DNA of 64,000 bases, taken from positions 23,623 through 87,622 of the forward strand of contig NZ_SOGJ01000015.1 of assembly GCF_004402375.1 (NCBI RefSeq), read 5' to 3'. Below the pieces are notes generated by a model. That model saw nothing but the letters and a program-made list of their open reading frames with translations. It was not told the DNA's origin and ran no database searches. The stretch is from Cryobacterium breve. Lineage in GTDB: Bacteria; Actinomycetota; Actinomycetes; Actinomycetales; Microbacteriaceae. Each line of letters starts with the position of its first letter. Position 1 is the stretch's first letter. The translations under genes and the position numbers were made by a program. Positions 47,569-57,793 of the stretch are shown one piece after another.

Positions 47569-49056
47569 TCATCGCCAACTGGGCAGCCAGATGTGCAGTT
47601 GCCAGAACGTCAGGGACGTCTGCGCAGCCGTCCAGAGTGGGTAGAAATACGCGCTGACGAGCAGTGCGGCCACCAGGAAGCCGAACACGACCCACCGGGC
47701 CCGGTTGAGCAGGAGACCGATCACGAAGGTGAGTCCGAGCAGCAGGTAGGGCTCGAACGCGATCGTGTAGAACTGGAAAACGGTGCGGTTCAGGTACATC
47801 AGCCAGGGGAGGTAGCCGGCGACCAATCCCATCAAAATCAGGCCGACCCGCCACTCCCGGTAGCGCGCCAGACGGTACACCAGGTAGAGCACGGCAGCCG
47901 TGGCCGCCCACCAGATCAGCGGATTGCCGATGCCGGTGATGGCCTCGGAACAGGTGGTGAACCCGCATCCGTTCTCGCCCAGGTTCGACCCGCGGTAGAA
48001 CATGCTGGTGGGGCGCACCATGAACAACCAGGTCAACGGGTTCGCCTCGTACGGATGCGGCGTGGACAGCCCCACGTGATAGGTGTAGGCCGCCACCTGG
48101 TAGTGCCAGAAACTCTGCACGGGGTCAGGGACCCAGGCCAGGGCCCCCGTCCAGGCAGCCCCCGGCGTGGTCGCCCAGTCACGGTAGAAGCCTCGCGCCG
48201 TGACGAACCAGCCGGTCCAGGAGGCCAAGTAGGTGGCCACGGCCACCGGAACGATGAGCAGGAAGGTCGCGGGTGCCTGCTTGAGCACGGCGGCGCTGAA
48301 CCAGAACGGGAGGCCGGCCCGGCGCCTCGTGAGGGCGTCGACGACGACTAGGTGGACGCCGAACGCGGCGAGGAAGTAGATCCCCGACCACTTCACGCTG
48401 CAGGTCAGGCCGAAGGCGAGCCCTGCCGCGAGCAGCCAGGGCCGCCACCACAGGGTCGGTCCCCAGCCGGGGTCCTGCCCGGCCTCGCGCGCCAGGGCCA
48501 GCCGGGCCGCCAGGCGGGTGGAATGCCAGTCCCGGTCGAGCAGCACGGCGCCGAATCCGAGCAGTGCGAAGAACATCACGTAGTTGTCGAGCAGGGCCAC
48601 CCGCGACATGACGATGGCGTTGCCGTCGATGGCGAACAGGAACCCGGCGATCACGGCCAGAACGGTCGAGCCGAACAGCTTCTGTGCGATCAGCATCAGC
48701 AGCACTACCGCCAGCACGCCCACCAGCACGGTGACGATCCGCCAACCCCAGCTGCTGTCGGGTCCAAACGCGGTCATGCCCAGGCTGATCAGCCATTTTC
48801 CAAGCGGTGGATGCACGACGAAAGACGGGTCGGACAGGAAGACGTCGGTCTGCCCGGCGGCGAACAGGGCATCAGCCCCCTCAGGCCAGGACGACTCGTA
48901 ACCGAGGTTGCTGAGGGTCCAGGCGTCCTTCACGTAAAAGGTCTCGTCGAAGACCAGGGATCTCGGGTTGCCGAGGTTCCAGAGTCGCAACGCCGCCGCC
49001 AGCAGGGTCACGGCCAGCGGCCCGGCCCAGCGGAACACGCGGCTTGTCAGGAACAC
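47569..49056 (-). CDS. dolichyl-phosphate-mannose--protein mannosyltransferase (PMT family)
   Basis: Transfers mannose from polyprenyl-phosphate mannose to Ser/Thr of exported proteins at the outer membrane face. The 495-residue protein has about ten to eleven membrane helices and the GT39/GT-C motif LVFDETFYVKDAW in the first extracellular loop, with DE the catalytic/metal pair, plus VVHPPLGKWLIS. GTG 49056 lies 6 nt after a TACGAT box. It is divergent from rsmI, a neighbourhood shared with mycobacteria and corynebacteria. The Thr/Pro-rich LysM lipoprotein is a plausible client. Confidence 0.92.
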   Translation of the reverse strand: MFLTSRVFRWAGPLAVTLLAAALRLWNLGNPRSLVFDETFYVKDAWTLSNLGYESSWPEGADALFAAGQTDVFLSDPSFVVHPPLGKWLISLGMTAFGPDSSWGWRIVTVLVGVLAVVLLMLIAQKLFGSTVLAVIAGFLFAIDGNAIVMSRVALLDNYVMFFALLGFGAVLLDRDWHSTRLAARLALAREAGQDPGWGPTLWWRPWLLAAGLAFGLTCSVKWSGIYFLAAFGVHLVVVDALTRRRAGLPFWFSAAVLKQAPATFLLIVPVAVATYLASWTGWFVTARGFYRDWATTPGAAWTGALAWVPDPVQSFWHYQVAAYTYHVGLSTPHPYEANPLTWLFMVRPTSMFYRGSNLGENGCGFTTCSEAITGIGNPLIWWAATAAVLYLVYRLARYREWRVGLILMGLVAGYLPWLMYLNRTVFQFYTIAFEPYLLLGLTFVIGLLLNRARWVVFGFLVAALLVSAYFYPLWTAAQTSLTFWQLHIWLPSWR

Positions 49057-49062
49057 GTGACC

Positions 49063-49068
49063 ATCGTA
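49063..49068 (-). promoter_or_regulatory. -10 box of the mannosyltransferase, leaderless start
   Basis: Minus-strand TACGAT is followed by GGTCAC and the GTG. The rsmI ATG lies only 39 nt away on the other strand, so the divergent promoters are packed together. Confidence 0.45.
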
Positions 49069-49095
49069 GTGAGCCGGGGCTGCGAGACTGGGAGC

Positions 49096-49962
49096 ATGAT
49101 CCTCCTCGCTGCCACCCCGATCGGAAACCTGGGCGACGCGTCGACGCGTCTGATCGAGGCACTCGGCACGATGGCAATCATCGCCGCCGAGGACACTCGG
49201 GTGACCGTGCACCTGCTCAAGGCGCTGGGCATCGAGAACCGCCCTCGGCTGATCAGCCTGCACGACCACAACGAGCGCGGCAAGGCGGCCGAGCTCGTCG
49301 AACTCGCCCGCGACACCGACGTCCTGGTGCTCAGTGACGCGGGGATGCCGACGGTGTCCGACCCCGGTTTCCACTTGGTGGATGCCGCGGTGGCGGCCGG
49401 CGTCGTTGTTTCTGTGCTGCCCGGGCCGTCGGCCGTGCTCGCGGCGCTCGCCGTGTCTGGGCTGCCGACCGACCGGTTCACCTTCGAGGGCTTCCTGCCC
49501 CGCAAGCACGGCGACCGGGTGTCGGCCCTGCGCGAGGTGGCCGAGGAGCGCCGCACCATGGTGTTCTTCGAATCGCCCAACCGGCTGGCCGCCTCCCTGA
49601 CCGACCTGGCCGCCGTGCTCGGCGCCGAGAGGCGCGTTGTGGTCTGTCGCGAGCTGACCAAGTTCTACGAGGAAGTGAAGCGGGGCACCGCGGCCGACCT
49701 GGCCGATTGGGCCGCTGCCGGGGTCAAGGGCGAGATCGCGATCGTGGTCGCCGGGGCCCAGGCACGCGTGTTGGACCTGGCGACCGGGGTGGCCGAGGTG
49801 CTCGCGCTGGTGGAGTCGGGCATTCGACTCAAGGACGCCGCCGCCGACGTGTCCACCGCGTCGGGGCTCGGCAAGCGCGCCCTCTACGAGGCAGCGCTGG
49901 AGCGTAAGACCGGCAAGCCCGCTGCGGCCCGCACGGACTTTTCGGCGCTGCCGCTGCCCTGA
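49096..49962 (+). CDS. rsmI: 16S rRNA (cytidine-1402-2'-O)-methyltransferase
   Basis: RsmI methylates the 2'-hydroxyl of C1402 in 16S rRNA at the decoding centre. The 288-residue product has the tetrapyrrole-methylase fold: LLAATPIGNLGDASTRLIEAL, AAEDTRVT, LISLHDHNE, LVLSDAGMPTVSDPG and VLPGPSAVLAALAVSGL. ATG 49096 fits the family N-terminus; a much longer open frame reaching 48352 is antisense to the mannosyltransferase. A GAGACT box 6 nt upstream may give a leaderless start. Palindromic repeat copy 2 follows. Confidence 0.94.
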   Translation: MILLAATPIGNLGDASTRLIEALGTMAIIAAEDTRVTVHLLKALGIENRPRLISLHDHNERGKAAELVELARDTDVLVLSDAGMPTVSDPGFHLVDAAVAAGVVVSVLPGPSAVLAALAVSGLPTDRFTFEGFLPRKHGDRVSALREVAEERRTMVFFESPNRLAASLTDLAAVLGAERRVVVCRELTKFYEEVKRGTAADLADWAAAGVKGEIAIVVAGAQARVLDLATGVAEVLALVESGIRLKDAAADVSTASGLGKRALYEAALERKTGKPAAARTDFSALPLP

Positions 49963-49985
49963 CTTTCCCGCTCGCGTTCGCGCCC

Positions 49986-50070
49986 AGCCAATTCGACGGA
50001 GATTGTGCTCTCAGAGACCCGATTCGGGCCGAATCGGGTTGTTCTCCCTGAAATCTCCGTCGAATTGGTT
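49986..50070. repeat. dispersed intergenic palindrome, copy 2
   Basis: CCAATTCGACGGAGATT (49988-50004) and its exact reverse complement (50052-50068) flank a 47-nt spacer, the same spacer length as copy 1; the arms extend to 49986 and 50070 with one mismatch. The spacer itself contains the palindrome CCGATTCGGGCCGAATCGG. It lies between rsmI and metG. Confidence 0.85.
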
Positions 50071-50143
50071 AGGCCGGACTTCGCCCACCGCGGCCCCGAT
50101 AGCCGAGAACGGTAACACGACCAGTGGCATCCGCTGCTCCCAA

Positions 50144-50149
50144 TAGGAT
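50144..50149 (+). promoter_or_regulatory. -10 box of metG, leaderless start
   Basis: TAGGAT is followed by GAGACC and the ATG at 50156, a 6-nt spacing. Confidence 0.55.
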
Positions 50150-50155
50150 GAGACC

Positions 50156-51718
50156 ATGTCCGACGGCTCATCTTTCTACATCACCACGCCCATTTTCTAC
50201 GTGAATGATGTCCCCCACATCGGGCACGCCTATACCGAGGTGGCCGCCGACGTGCTCGCGCGCTGGCATCGGCAGTCCGGAGAGGACGCCTGGCTGCTCA
50301 CCGGAACAGACGAGCACGGGCAGAAGATTCTGCGCACCGCGACCGCCAACGGCGTCACGCCGAAGGAGTGGGCCGACCGCCTGGTCGAGACCGCCTGGAA
50401 GCCGCTGCTTGCGACCGTCGACATTCAGAACGACGACTTCATCCGCACCACCGATGAGCGCCACGAGGTGAACGCGCAGAAGTTCCTGCAGCACCTCTTC
50501 GATGCCGGTCACATCTACACCGGCGAGTACGAGGGCTTCTACTGCGTCGGCTGCGAGGAGTACAAGCAGCCGAGCGACCTGATCGACGGCGTCGGCGACT
50601 ACGCCGGGCAGCAGGTCTGCGCCATTCACTCCATCCCGTGCGAGTTGCTGCACGAGAAGAACTACTTCTTCCGGATGAGCACGTTCGGCGACCAGCTGCT
50701 CGCCCTGTACGAGGAGAACCCGAACTTCGTTCAGCCCGAGTCGGCGCGCAACGAGGTCATCTCCTTCGTCAAGCAGGGCCTCAGCGACCTGTCGATCTCC
50801 CGTTCAAGCTTCGACTGGGGCATCAAGGTGCCGTGGGACGACAGCCACGTGGTCTACGTCTGGTTCGACGCCCTGCTCAACTACATCACCGCCGCGGGCT
50901 ACGGACACGACGACGAGAAGTTCAGCCGCCTCTGGCCGGCGACCCACGTCGTGGGCAAGGACATTCTGCGTTTCCACGCCGTGATCTGGCCGGCCATGCT
51001 GCTAGCTGCCGGCATCGAGGTGCCCCGCCAGGTCTTCGGTCACGGCTGGCTGCTCGTGGGCGGCGAGAAGATGAGCAAGTCCAAGCTCACCGGCATCGCC
51101 CCGAGCCAGATCACCGACACGTTCGGTTCCGACGCCTTCCGCTACTACTTCATGCGCGCGATCAGCTTCGGCCAGGACGGCTCATTCTCCTGGGAAGACC
51201 TGTCCGCCCGATACCAGTCCGAGCTGGCCAACGGCTTCGGCAACCTCGCCTCCCGTGTGATCGCCATGGTCGTGCGCTATTGCGACGGCGAGATTCCGGC
51301 CGGCAGCGAGTTCAGCGAGGCTGACGAGCTCATTCGCGGCACCGAGAAGCGCGTGACGGATGCCGCCACGCTGGCGATCAGTCACCTCGCCATCCACGAG
51401 GCGATCGCCGCGATCTGGGAACTGGTCGACGACCTCAACGGCTACATCACCGCGCAAGAGCCCTGGGCACTGGCCAAGGACCCGGCCAACCGGGCCCGCC
51501 TCGAGGCCGTGCTCGCGACCGCCGTGCGCGGACTGGGCACGCTCGCCGTGCTGCTCTCGCCGGTCGTGCCGCAGGCCACTGCAAAGCTCTGGACCGCCCT
51601 CGGCGGCACCGGCCTGGTCAGCGACCAGCGCATCGACCGTGCCTGGGAGTGGACCGGCCGCCCGCGGGTCACCCCGCTCGAGGCCCTGTTCCCGCGCATC
51701 GAGGCCACGGTTGGCTAA
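50156..51718 (+). CDS. metG: methionyl-tRNA synthetase
   Basis: Charges tRNA-Met and initiator tRNA with methionine. At 520 residues it is the short form without the C-terminal dimer domain. Class I motifs are clear: PHIGHAYTEVAADVLARWHR (HIGH), TGTDEHGQKI, the WFDALLNYI block, KDILRFHAVIWPAML and KMSKSKLTG (KMSKS). Two cysteines in YCVGCEEY lie in the connective knuckle. First gene of a metG-tatD-rsmA unit with overlapping ends. Confidence 0.96.
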   Translation: MSDGSSFYITTPIFYVNDVPHIGHAYTEVAADVLARWHRQSGEDAWLLTGTDEHGQKILRTATANGVTPKEWADRLVETAWKPLLATVDIQNDDFIRTTDERHEVNAQKFLQHLFDAGHIYTGEYEGFYCVGCEEYKQPSDLIDGVGDYAGQQVCAIHSIPCELLHEKNYFFRMSTFGDQLLALYEENPNFVQPESARNEVISFVKQGLSDLSISRSSFDWGIKVPWDDSHVVYVWFDALLNYITAAGYGHDDEKFSRLWPATHVVGKDILRFHAVIWPAMLLAAGIEVPRQVFGHGWLLVGGEKMSKSKLTGIAPSQITDTFGSDAFRYYFMRAISFGQDGSFSWEDLSARYQSELANGFGNLASRVIAMVVRYCDGEIPAGSEFSEADELIRGTEKRVTDAATLAISHLAIHEAIAAIWELVDDLNGYITAQEPWALAKDPANRARLEAVLATAVRGLGTLAVLLSPVVPQATAKLWTALGGTGLVSDQRIDRAWEWTGRPRVTPLEALFPRIEATVG

Positions 51719-52670
51719 CGAGCCCCAGTCCGAGGCCAACTTCGTGCGGCAGCGCGACAAGGGCACCGGCCGGGACCTGACCTACCCGCCGTTGCCCGAC
51801 CCGCTCGTCGTGCCGGTCTACGACAACCACACCCACCTGGAAATCGGTGACGGCGACCAGTCCCTCAGTGTGGCCGAGCAGCTCGACCGTGCCTCCAGCG
51901 TTGGCGTGCGGGGCGTCATCCAGGTCGGCGGCGACCTGGAAACCTCGCGCTGGTCCGCGATGATGGCCGCCCGGGAGCCGCGCATGCTCGCGGCCGTGGC
52001 TATCCACCCCAACGAAGCGCCCGTTTACGACGCCGCCGGGACCCTCGACGACGCCCTGGCCGAGATCGCAGAGCTGGCCACCCGCCCGCGCGTGGTCGCG
52101 ATCGGGGAGACCGGCCTGGACTACTTCCGCACCGGTCCCGAAGGGCACGCCAGCCAGCAGCGCTCCTTCGAGGCGCACATCGAAATCGCCAAGCGGAACG
52201 GCCTCGCGCTGCAGATCCACGACCGCGACGCCCACGCCGCAGTGATCGAGACGCTTCTCCGGGTCGGCGCACCCGAGCGCACCGTGTTCCACTGCTTCTC
52301 CGGCGACGCCGAGATGGCCAGAATCCTCGCCGACAACGGCTGGTACCTCTCCTTCGCGGGCACCGTGACCTTCAAGAACGCCGACAGACTGCGTGCGGCC
52401 TTGGCCGCCGTGCCCCGCGCGCTGTTGCTGGTCGAAACGGATGCGCCCTTCCTCACCCCCGCACCCTTCCGCGGCCGCCCGAACGCGCCGTACCTGCTGC
52501 CGCACACGCTGCGCGCCATGGCCGACCACCTCGAAACGGATGTCACCATTCTCGCCAGCCAGATTTCGTCCAACACCGAACTCGTCTACGGATGCTGGGA
52601 CGCCGAACCGGTGAACGTCATCGGTATTGGGACCGGCTCTGAGACGCGCCCGTTCGGAGGCCTCGCATGA
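51711..52670 (+). CDS. TatD family metal-dependent hydrolase
   Basis: TatD/YcfH enzymes are amidohydrolase-fold nucleases with 3'-5' exonuclease activity, linked to DNA repair and D-aminoacyl processing. The 319-residue protein has the metal motif YDNHTHLEIGD (HxH), VVAIGETGLDYFR (catalytic Glu), LQIHDRDAH, VFHCFSGDAEMA and LLVETDAPFLTP. TTG 51711 is chosen because GAGG lies 6 nt before it; the gene then overlaps metG by 8 nt. No closer ATG or GTG fits. Followed by rsmA with ATGA overlap, the common metG-tatD-rsmA-ispE order. Confidence 0.9.
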   Translation: MANEPQSEANFVRQRDKGTGRDLTYPPLPDPLVVPVYDNHTHLEIGDGDQSLSVAEQLDRASSVGVRGVIQVGGDLETSRWSAMMAAREPRMLAAVAIHPNEAPVYDAAGTLDDALAEIAELATRPRVVAIGETGLDYFRTGPEGHASQQRSFEAHIEIAKRNGLALQIHDRDAHAAVIETLLRVGAPERTVFHCFSGDAEMARILADNGWYLSFAGTVTFKNADRLRAALAAVPRALLLVETDAPFLTPAPFRGRPNAPYLLPHTLRAMADHLETDVTILASQISSNTELVYGCWDAEPVNVIGIGTGSETRPFGGLA

Positions 52671-53686
52671 CCCCGCCCCGCCACGGCTACGCCCCCGGCG
52701 ACGAACCCGGGACCGAGATCCGACCGGCTGCCGACGGGGAGACCGCCGGCCGGCACGCCGTGGAAGCGCCCGTCGATGTGCCCGAGCCCGTCACGGCCCC
52801 GGAGCCCGCGGCATCCGCCGGCGTGCCTGCCGCTCCCGCCGCCCGGTCGCTGCTCGGCCCGGCCGAGATCCGCGACCTGGCCGAGATGTTGGGCGTCAAT
52901 CCCACCAAGAAGCTCGGCCAGAACTTCGTCATCGACGGCAACACCGTGCGCCGCATCGTCAAGGTCGCGACCGTCTCGCCCGGCGACACGGTGCTGGAGG
53001 TCGGCCCCGGGCTGGGTTCGCTCACGCTCGGCCTGCTCGAGATCGGCGCCGCCGTCGTGGCCGTGGAGATCGATGATCGGCTCGCCGAACAATTGCCTCT
53101 GACGGTCGAGCTCATGCACCCGGGTGCACCGCTCACGGTCATCCGCAATGACGCCCTCAAAATCACCGAACTTCCCGGCGACCCGAGCCGTCTCGTGGCG
53201 AACCTCCCCTACAACGTGTCGGTGCCGGTGCTGCTCTACCTGCTGGAGCACTTCGTCTCCATCCGGTCCGGCGTGGTCATGGTGCAGGCCGAGGTGGGGG
53301 AGCGCCTCGCGGCACCGCCCGGCAGCAAGGTCTACGGCAGCCCGAGCGTCAAGGCTGCCTGGTATGGCGCGTTCCGCACCGCAGGCAAGGTCAGCCGGCA
53401 GGTGTTCTGGCCGGTCCCGGGCGTGGACTCGATCCTGGTCGCGTTCGAACGAAGCGCCCAACCGCTCGAATCCGAGGAGCTGCGCCGCGCCACCTTCGCT
53501 CTCGTCGACGCCGCATTCCAGCAGCGGCGCAAGATGCTGCGCCAGTCGTTGTCCCTGGTTCTCGGCGACTCCTCCACCGCCACAGAGGTCATGACGCGCG
53601 CCGGGATCGACCCCACCGAACGCGGCGAGCAGCTCACGGTCGAGGACTTCCTCGCCATCGCCCGCGCCCAGCTGGCCGGTCGCTGA
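52667..53686 (+). CDS. rsmA: 16S rRNA (adenine-1518/1519-N6)-dimethyltransferase
   Basis: RsmA (KsgA) dimethylates two adjacent adenines in the 3' hairpin of 16S rRNA. Of 339 residues, the first 60 are Pro/Ala/Glu-rich and not part of the fold; the enzyme begins near LLGPAEIRDLAEMLGVNPTKKLGQNFVID. SAM motifs VLEVGPGLGSLTLGLLE and EID follow, and the signature NLPYNVSVPVL is intact. ATG 52667 overlaps the tatD stop, which argues that the extension is translated, though internal GTG codons around 52760-52778 could serve. Confidence 0.94.
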   Translation: MTPPRHGYAPGDEPGTEIRPAADGETAGRHAVEAPVDVPEPVTAPEPAASAGVPAAPAARSLLGPAEIRDLAEMLGVNPTKKLGQNFVIDGNTVRRIVKVATVSPGDTVLEVGPGLGSLTLGLLEIGAAVVAVEIDDRLAEQLPLTVELMHPGAPLTVIRNDALKITELPGDPSRLVANLPYNVSVPVLLYLLEHFVSIRSGVVMVQAEVGERLAAPPGSKVYGSPSVKAAWYGAFRTAGKVSRQVFWPVPGVDSILVAFERSAQPLESEELRRATFALVDAAFQQRRKMLRQSLSLVLGDSSTATEVMTRAGIDPTERGEQLTVEDFLAIARAQLAGR

Positions 53687-53729
53687 CGCCCCGCGCCCCA
53701 CGGGGCAGTCGCCGCTGTACTGGCTGGGC

Positions 53730-53735
53730 TAGGTT
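53730..53735 (+). promoter_or_regulatory. -10 box of ispE, leaderless start
   Basis: TAGGTT is followed by AGACAC and the ATG at 53742. Confidence 0.5.
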
Positions 53736-53741
53736 AGACAC

Positions 53742-54677
53742 ATGACCAACGCGGCCGCTTCTCCCGTGGTGCATGCGCGGGCGCCCGGCAAGATCAACGT
53801 CTTCCTCAAGGTCGGTGCGGTCCTCGAGGACGGCTACCACGAGGTCGCCACGGCCTACCAAGCCGTGTCCCTGTTCGAAGACGTGCGCGCCCGTTCGGCC
53901 GATGACTTCTCGGTCGAGTTCTCCGGCCCCATCGACACCTCCGGCTTGGCCGTCGACGGCAGCAACCTCGCCATCCGGGCCGCTCGCGCCCTGGCCCGCA
54001 AGGCCGGTTACCGCGGGGGAGTGCGGCTCCAGATCGAGAAGAACGTGCCTATCGCCGGCGGAATGGGCGGCGGGTCGGCGGATGCCGCGGCCACTCTGCT
54101 GGCCTGCGACACCCTCTGGGGCACCGAGGCCACCCGCGAGGACCTGATCGCCATCGCCGCGACTCTTGGCGCCGATGTACCGTTCGCCTTCACCGGCGGC
54201 ACCGCCATCGGTACCGGCCGCGGGGACCAGCTCAGCCCGGCCCTGGCCAAGGGACAGTTCCACTGGGTGCTCGCCCTGGCCGAGTTCGGCCTGTCCACCC
54301 CCGGCGTCTACGACGAACTCGACCGCCACCGGGAACGGCACGCGCAGGACATTTTCCCCGCCCAGATCCAGCCCACCGTCGACGCGAACGTGCTGCAGGC
54401 CCTGCGCGCCAGCGACCCGCGGATGCTGGCCGAGGCCCTTCACAACGACCTGCAGGCTCCCGCGCTGCATCTGGCGCCCGGCCTGGCCGCGGTGCTCGAA
54501 CTGGGAGAGGCGAACGGCGCGCTGGCCGGCCTGCTGTCCGGCTCCGGCCCGACAGTGGCATTCCTGGTCGCGGATGCCGACAGCGCGCTTGAACTGCAGG
54601 TCGCCCTGAGCGCGTCCCGCCTGACCGTGGTGCGAGCCACCGGCCCGGTGCACGGAGCGCGCATCATCCACGACTGA
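53742..54677 (+). CDS. ispE: 4-diphosphocytidyl-2-C-methyl-D-erythritol kinase
   Basis: IspE phosphorylates CDP-methylerythritol in the non-mevalonate isoprenoid pathway, which feeds the polyprenyl carriers used by the WecA-like transferase and mannosyltransferase. The 311-residue GHMP kinase has [24 protein letters not shown], the ATP loop [17 protein letters not shown] and [13 protein letters not shown]. The end of the gene (last ten codons and stop) is copied in a perfect 62-bp tandem duplication directly downstream. Confidence 0.95.
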   Translation: MTNAAASPVVHARAPGKINVFLKVGAVLEDGYHEVATAYQAVSLFEDVRARSADDFSVEFSGPIDTSGLAVDGSNLAIRAARALARKAGYRGGVRLQIEKNVPIAGGMGGGSADAAATLLACDTLWGTEATREDLIAIAATLGADVPFAFTGGTAIGTGRGDQLSPALAKGQFHWVLALAEFGLSTPGVYDELDRHRERHAQDIFPAQIQPTVDANVLQALRASDPRMLAEALHNDLQAPALHLAPGLAAVLELGEANGALAGLLSGSGPTVAFLVADADSALELQVALSASRLTVVRATGPVHGARIIHD

Positions 54678-54768
54678 CCGCGAGCGGGGCTCGGCAGTCT
54701 CGAACTCCGGTGCACGGAGCGCGCATCATCCACGACTGACCGCGAGCGGGGCTCGGCAGTCTCGAACT
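54645..54768. repeat. perfect 62-bp tandem duplication
   Basis: Positions 54645-54706 are repeated without change at 54707-54768, and CCGG then begins a third unit. The first copy holds the last codons and stop of ispE plus 29 bases of spacer; the second copy is non-coding but still reads the same codons. The identity suggests a recent event. Confidence 0.9.
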
Positions 54769-54798
54769 CCGGCGCGCGGGGCTCTCAGCCGCGCCAGC

Positions 54799-54804
54799 TA
54801 AACT
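54799..54804 (+). promoter_or_regulatory. -10 box of the ABC-F gene, leaderless start
   Basis: TAAACT ends 8 nt before ATG 54813, and no ribosome site is present. Confidence 0.45.
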
Positions 54805-54812
54805 CGAAAGCT

Positions 54813-56618
<1,806 letters not shown>

Positions 56619-56677
56619 CGTCGCAGATACTGTGACCGCGTGTGACGCCGGAGCGCACGCGGCGCAGCATCGCCCGA

Positions 56678-56683
56678 TAGCCT
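56678..56683 (+). promoter_or_regulatory. possible -10 box of metQ
   Basis: TAGCCT in the 195-nt gap 56619-56813 would give a leader of about 120 nt. I looked for a SAM-responsive riboswitch in that leader and could not make out its conserved core. Confidence 0.35.
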
Positions 56684-56813
56684 TGGAACGTGCCTCGCGA
56701 TGCAGCGGCACAGACTCCCACCCCTGTTGTCCCGTGGTTCTTCTGTGCCCGAAACGCGCCCGGCACCCACCGCCGCCAAGACGGCACCCACAGCCAACAA
56801 GGGGAACCCCATC

Positions 56814-57683
56814 GTGAAGAAGAAACTGCTCGCCACCCTCGCGGTCGTACCGCTCGTCGCCCTGCTCGCCGGTTGTTCCGGTGCGGCCGCCGACGACGCC
56901 GTGAAGATCGGCGTCGTCGGCGCCAGCGACCCGTACTGGGCCGAGTACACCGACGCCGCAGCGGAGGCCGGTATCACGGTCGACATCATCGACTTCGCCG
57001 TCTTCGAACAGCCCAACCCGGCTCTCTCGGCGGGTGAGCTCGACCTGAACCAGTTCCAGCACATCGTCTACCTCGGCGAGTACAACGTCGCCAGCAAACA
57101 GGACCTCACGCCCATCGGCGCCACCGCGATCTACCCGCTCGGGCTGTACTCGACCGAGTACGGCGACGTGAGCGAGATCAAGAAGGGTGACGTCGTCTCG
57201 GTGCCGAACGACGCGAGTAATCTGGCGCGTGCGCTGCTCGTGCTGCAGTCGGCAAAACTGATCACGCTGTCCGATGGCGGAAGCATCTATTCCACGCTCG
57301 ACGACATCGACACGGCCAACTCCACGGTCACCGTGACCGCGCTCGAGGCATCGCTCACGGCCACCTCCCTGCCGGACGTCGCCGCCGCGATCATCAACAA
57401 TGACTTCGTCGAGAAGGCCGGCCTCAAGTTCGAGGACGCCCTCGCCCAGGACGATCCCACCGACCCCAACGCCCTGCCCTACGTGAACGTGTTCGCTGCC
57501 CGCGCCGAGGACAAGGACAACGCCACCTACAAGAAGCTGGTCGAGATCTACCAGACCACGAAGGACGTCCAGGACGGCGTTCTCGCCGTGTCCGGCGGTT
57601 CCGCAGTGTTGGTCCAGACCCCGGTCGCCGACCTCGAGGCATCTCTCGCCACAGTCGAGAAGGACACCAAGGCCAAGAAGTAG
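56814..57683 (+). CDS. metQ: methionine ABC importer substrate-binding lipoprotein
   Basis: MetQ captures methionine outside the membrane and delivers it to MetNI. The 289-residue protein has a signal peptide KKKLLATLAVVPLVALLAGC with the lipobox LLAGC, then the NlpA fold: VKIGVVGASDPYWAEY, ELDLNQFQHIVYLGEYN, SVPNDASNLARALLVLQSAKLI and the C-terminal LVEIYQTTKDVQDGV. GTG 56814 has AAGGGG upstream. The domain sequence is fairly typical, but the ligand could also be another amino acid. Followed by a strong hairpin and metN. Confidence 0.9.
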   Translation: MKKKLLATLAVVPLVALLAGCSGAAADDAVKIGVVGASDPYWAEYTDAAAEAGITVDIIDFAVFEQPNPALSAGELDLNQFQHIVYLGEYNVASKQDLTPIGATAIYPLGLYSTEYGDVSEIKKGDVVSVPNDASNLARALLVLQSAKLITLSDGGSIYSTLDDIDTANSTVTVTALEASLTATSLPDVAAAIINNDFVEKAGLKFEDALAQDDPTDPNALPYVNVFAARAEDKDNATYKKLVEIYQTTKDVQDGVLAVSGGSAVLVQTPVADLEASLATVEKDTKAKK

Positions 57684-57698
57684 CGCCGCCCGACCAAG

Positions 57699-57751
57699 CC
57701 CGTTCCGGTCGGGCGTGCCCGTTCCTCGGGTCACTCTCGACCGGAACGGGC
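57699..57751 (+). other. 14-bp hairpin between metQ and metN
   Basis: GCCCGTTCCGGTCG (57699-57712) and CGACCGGAACGGGC (57738-57751) pair perfectly around a 25-nt loop. No T run follows. It could protect the metQ message so that the binding protein is made in excess, or work as a partial terminator. Confidence 0.65.
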
Positions 57752-57793
57752 ACAGTCACAGCCCCGCAGTACGCCCGTCAGTAAGGATGTTCC

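Noticed and set aside
49963..50155. A T-box leader before metG
   Set aside because: The gap is occupied by the palindromic repeat and a -10 box placed 6 nt before the start, leaving no transcribed leader.
56619..56813. A possible SAM riboswitch before metQ
   Set aside because: The leader is long enough, but I could not find the conserved core of the SAM-I, SAM-II or SAM-IV classes; a covariance-model search would decide.
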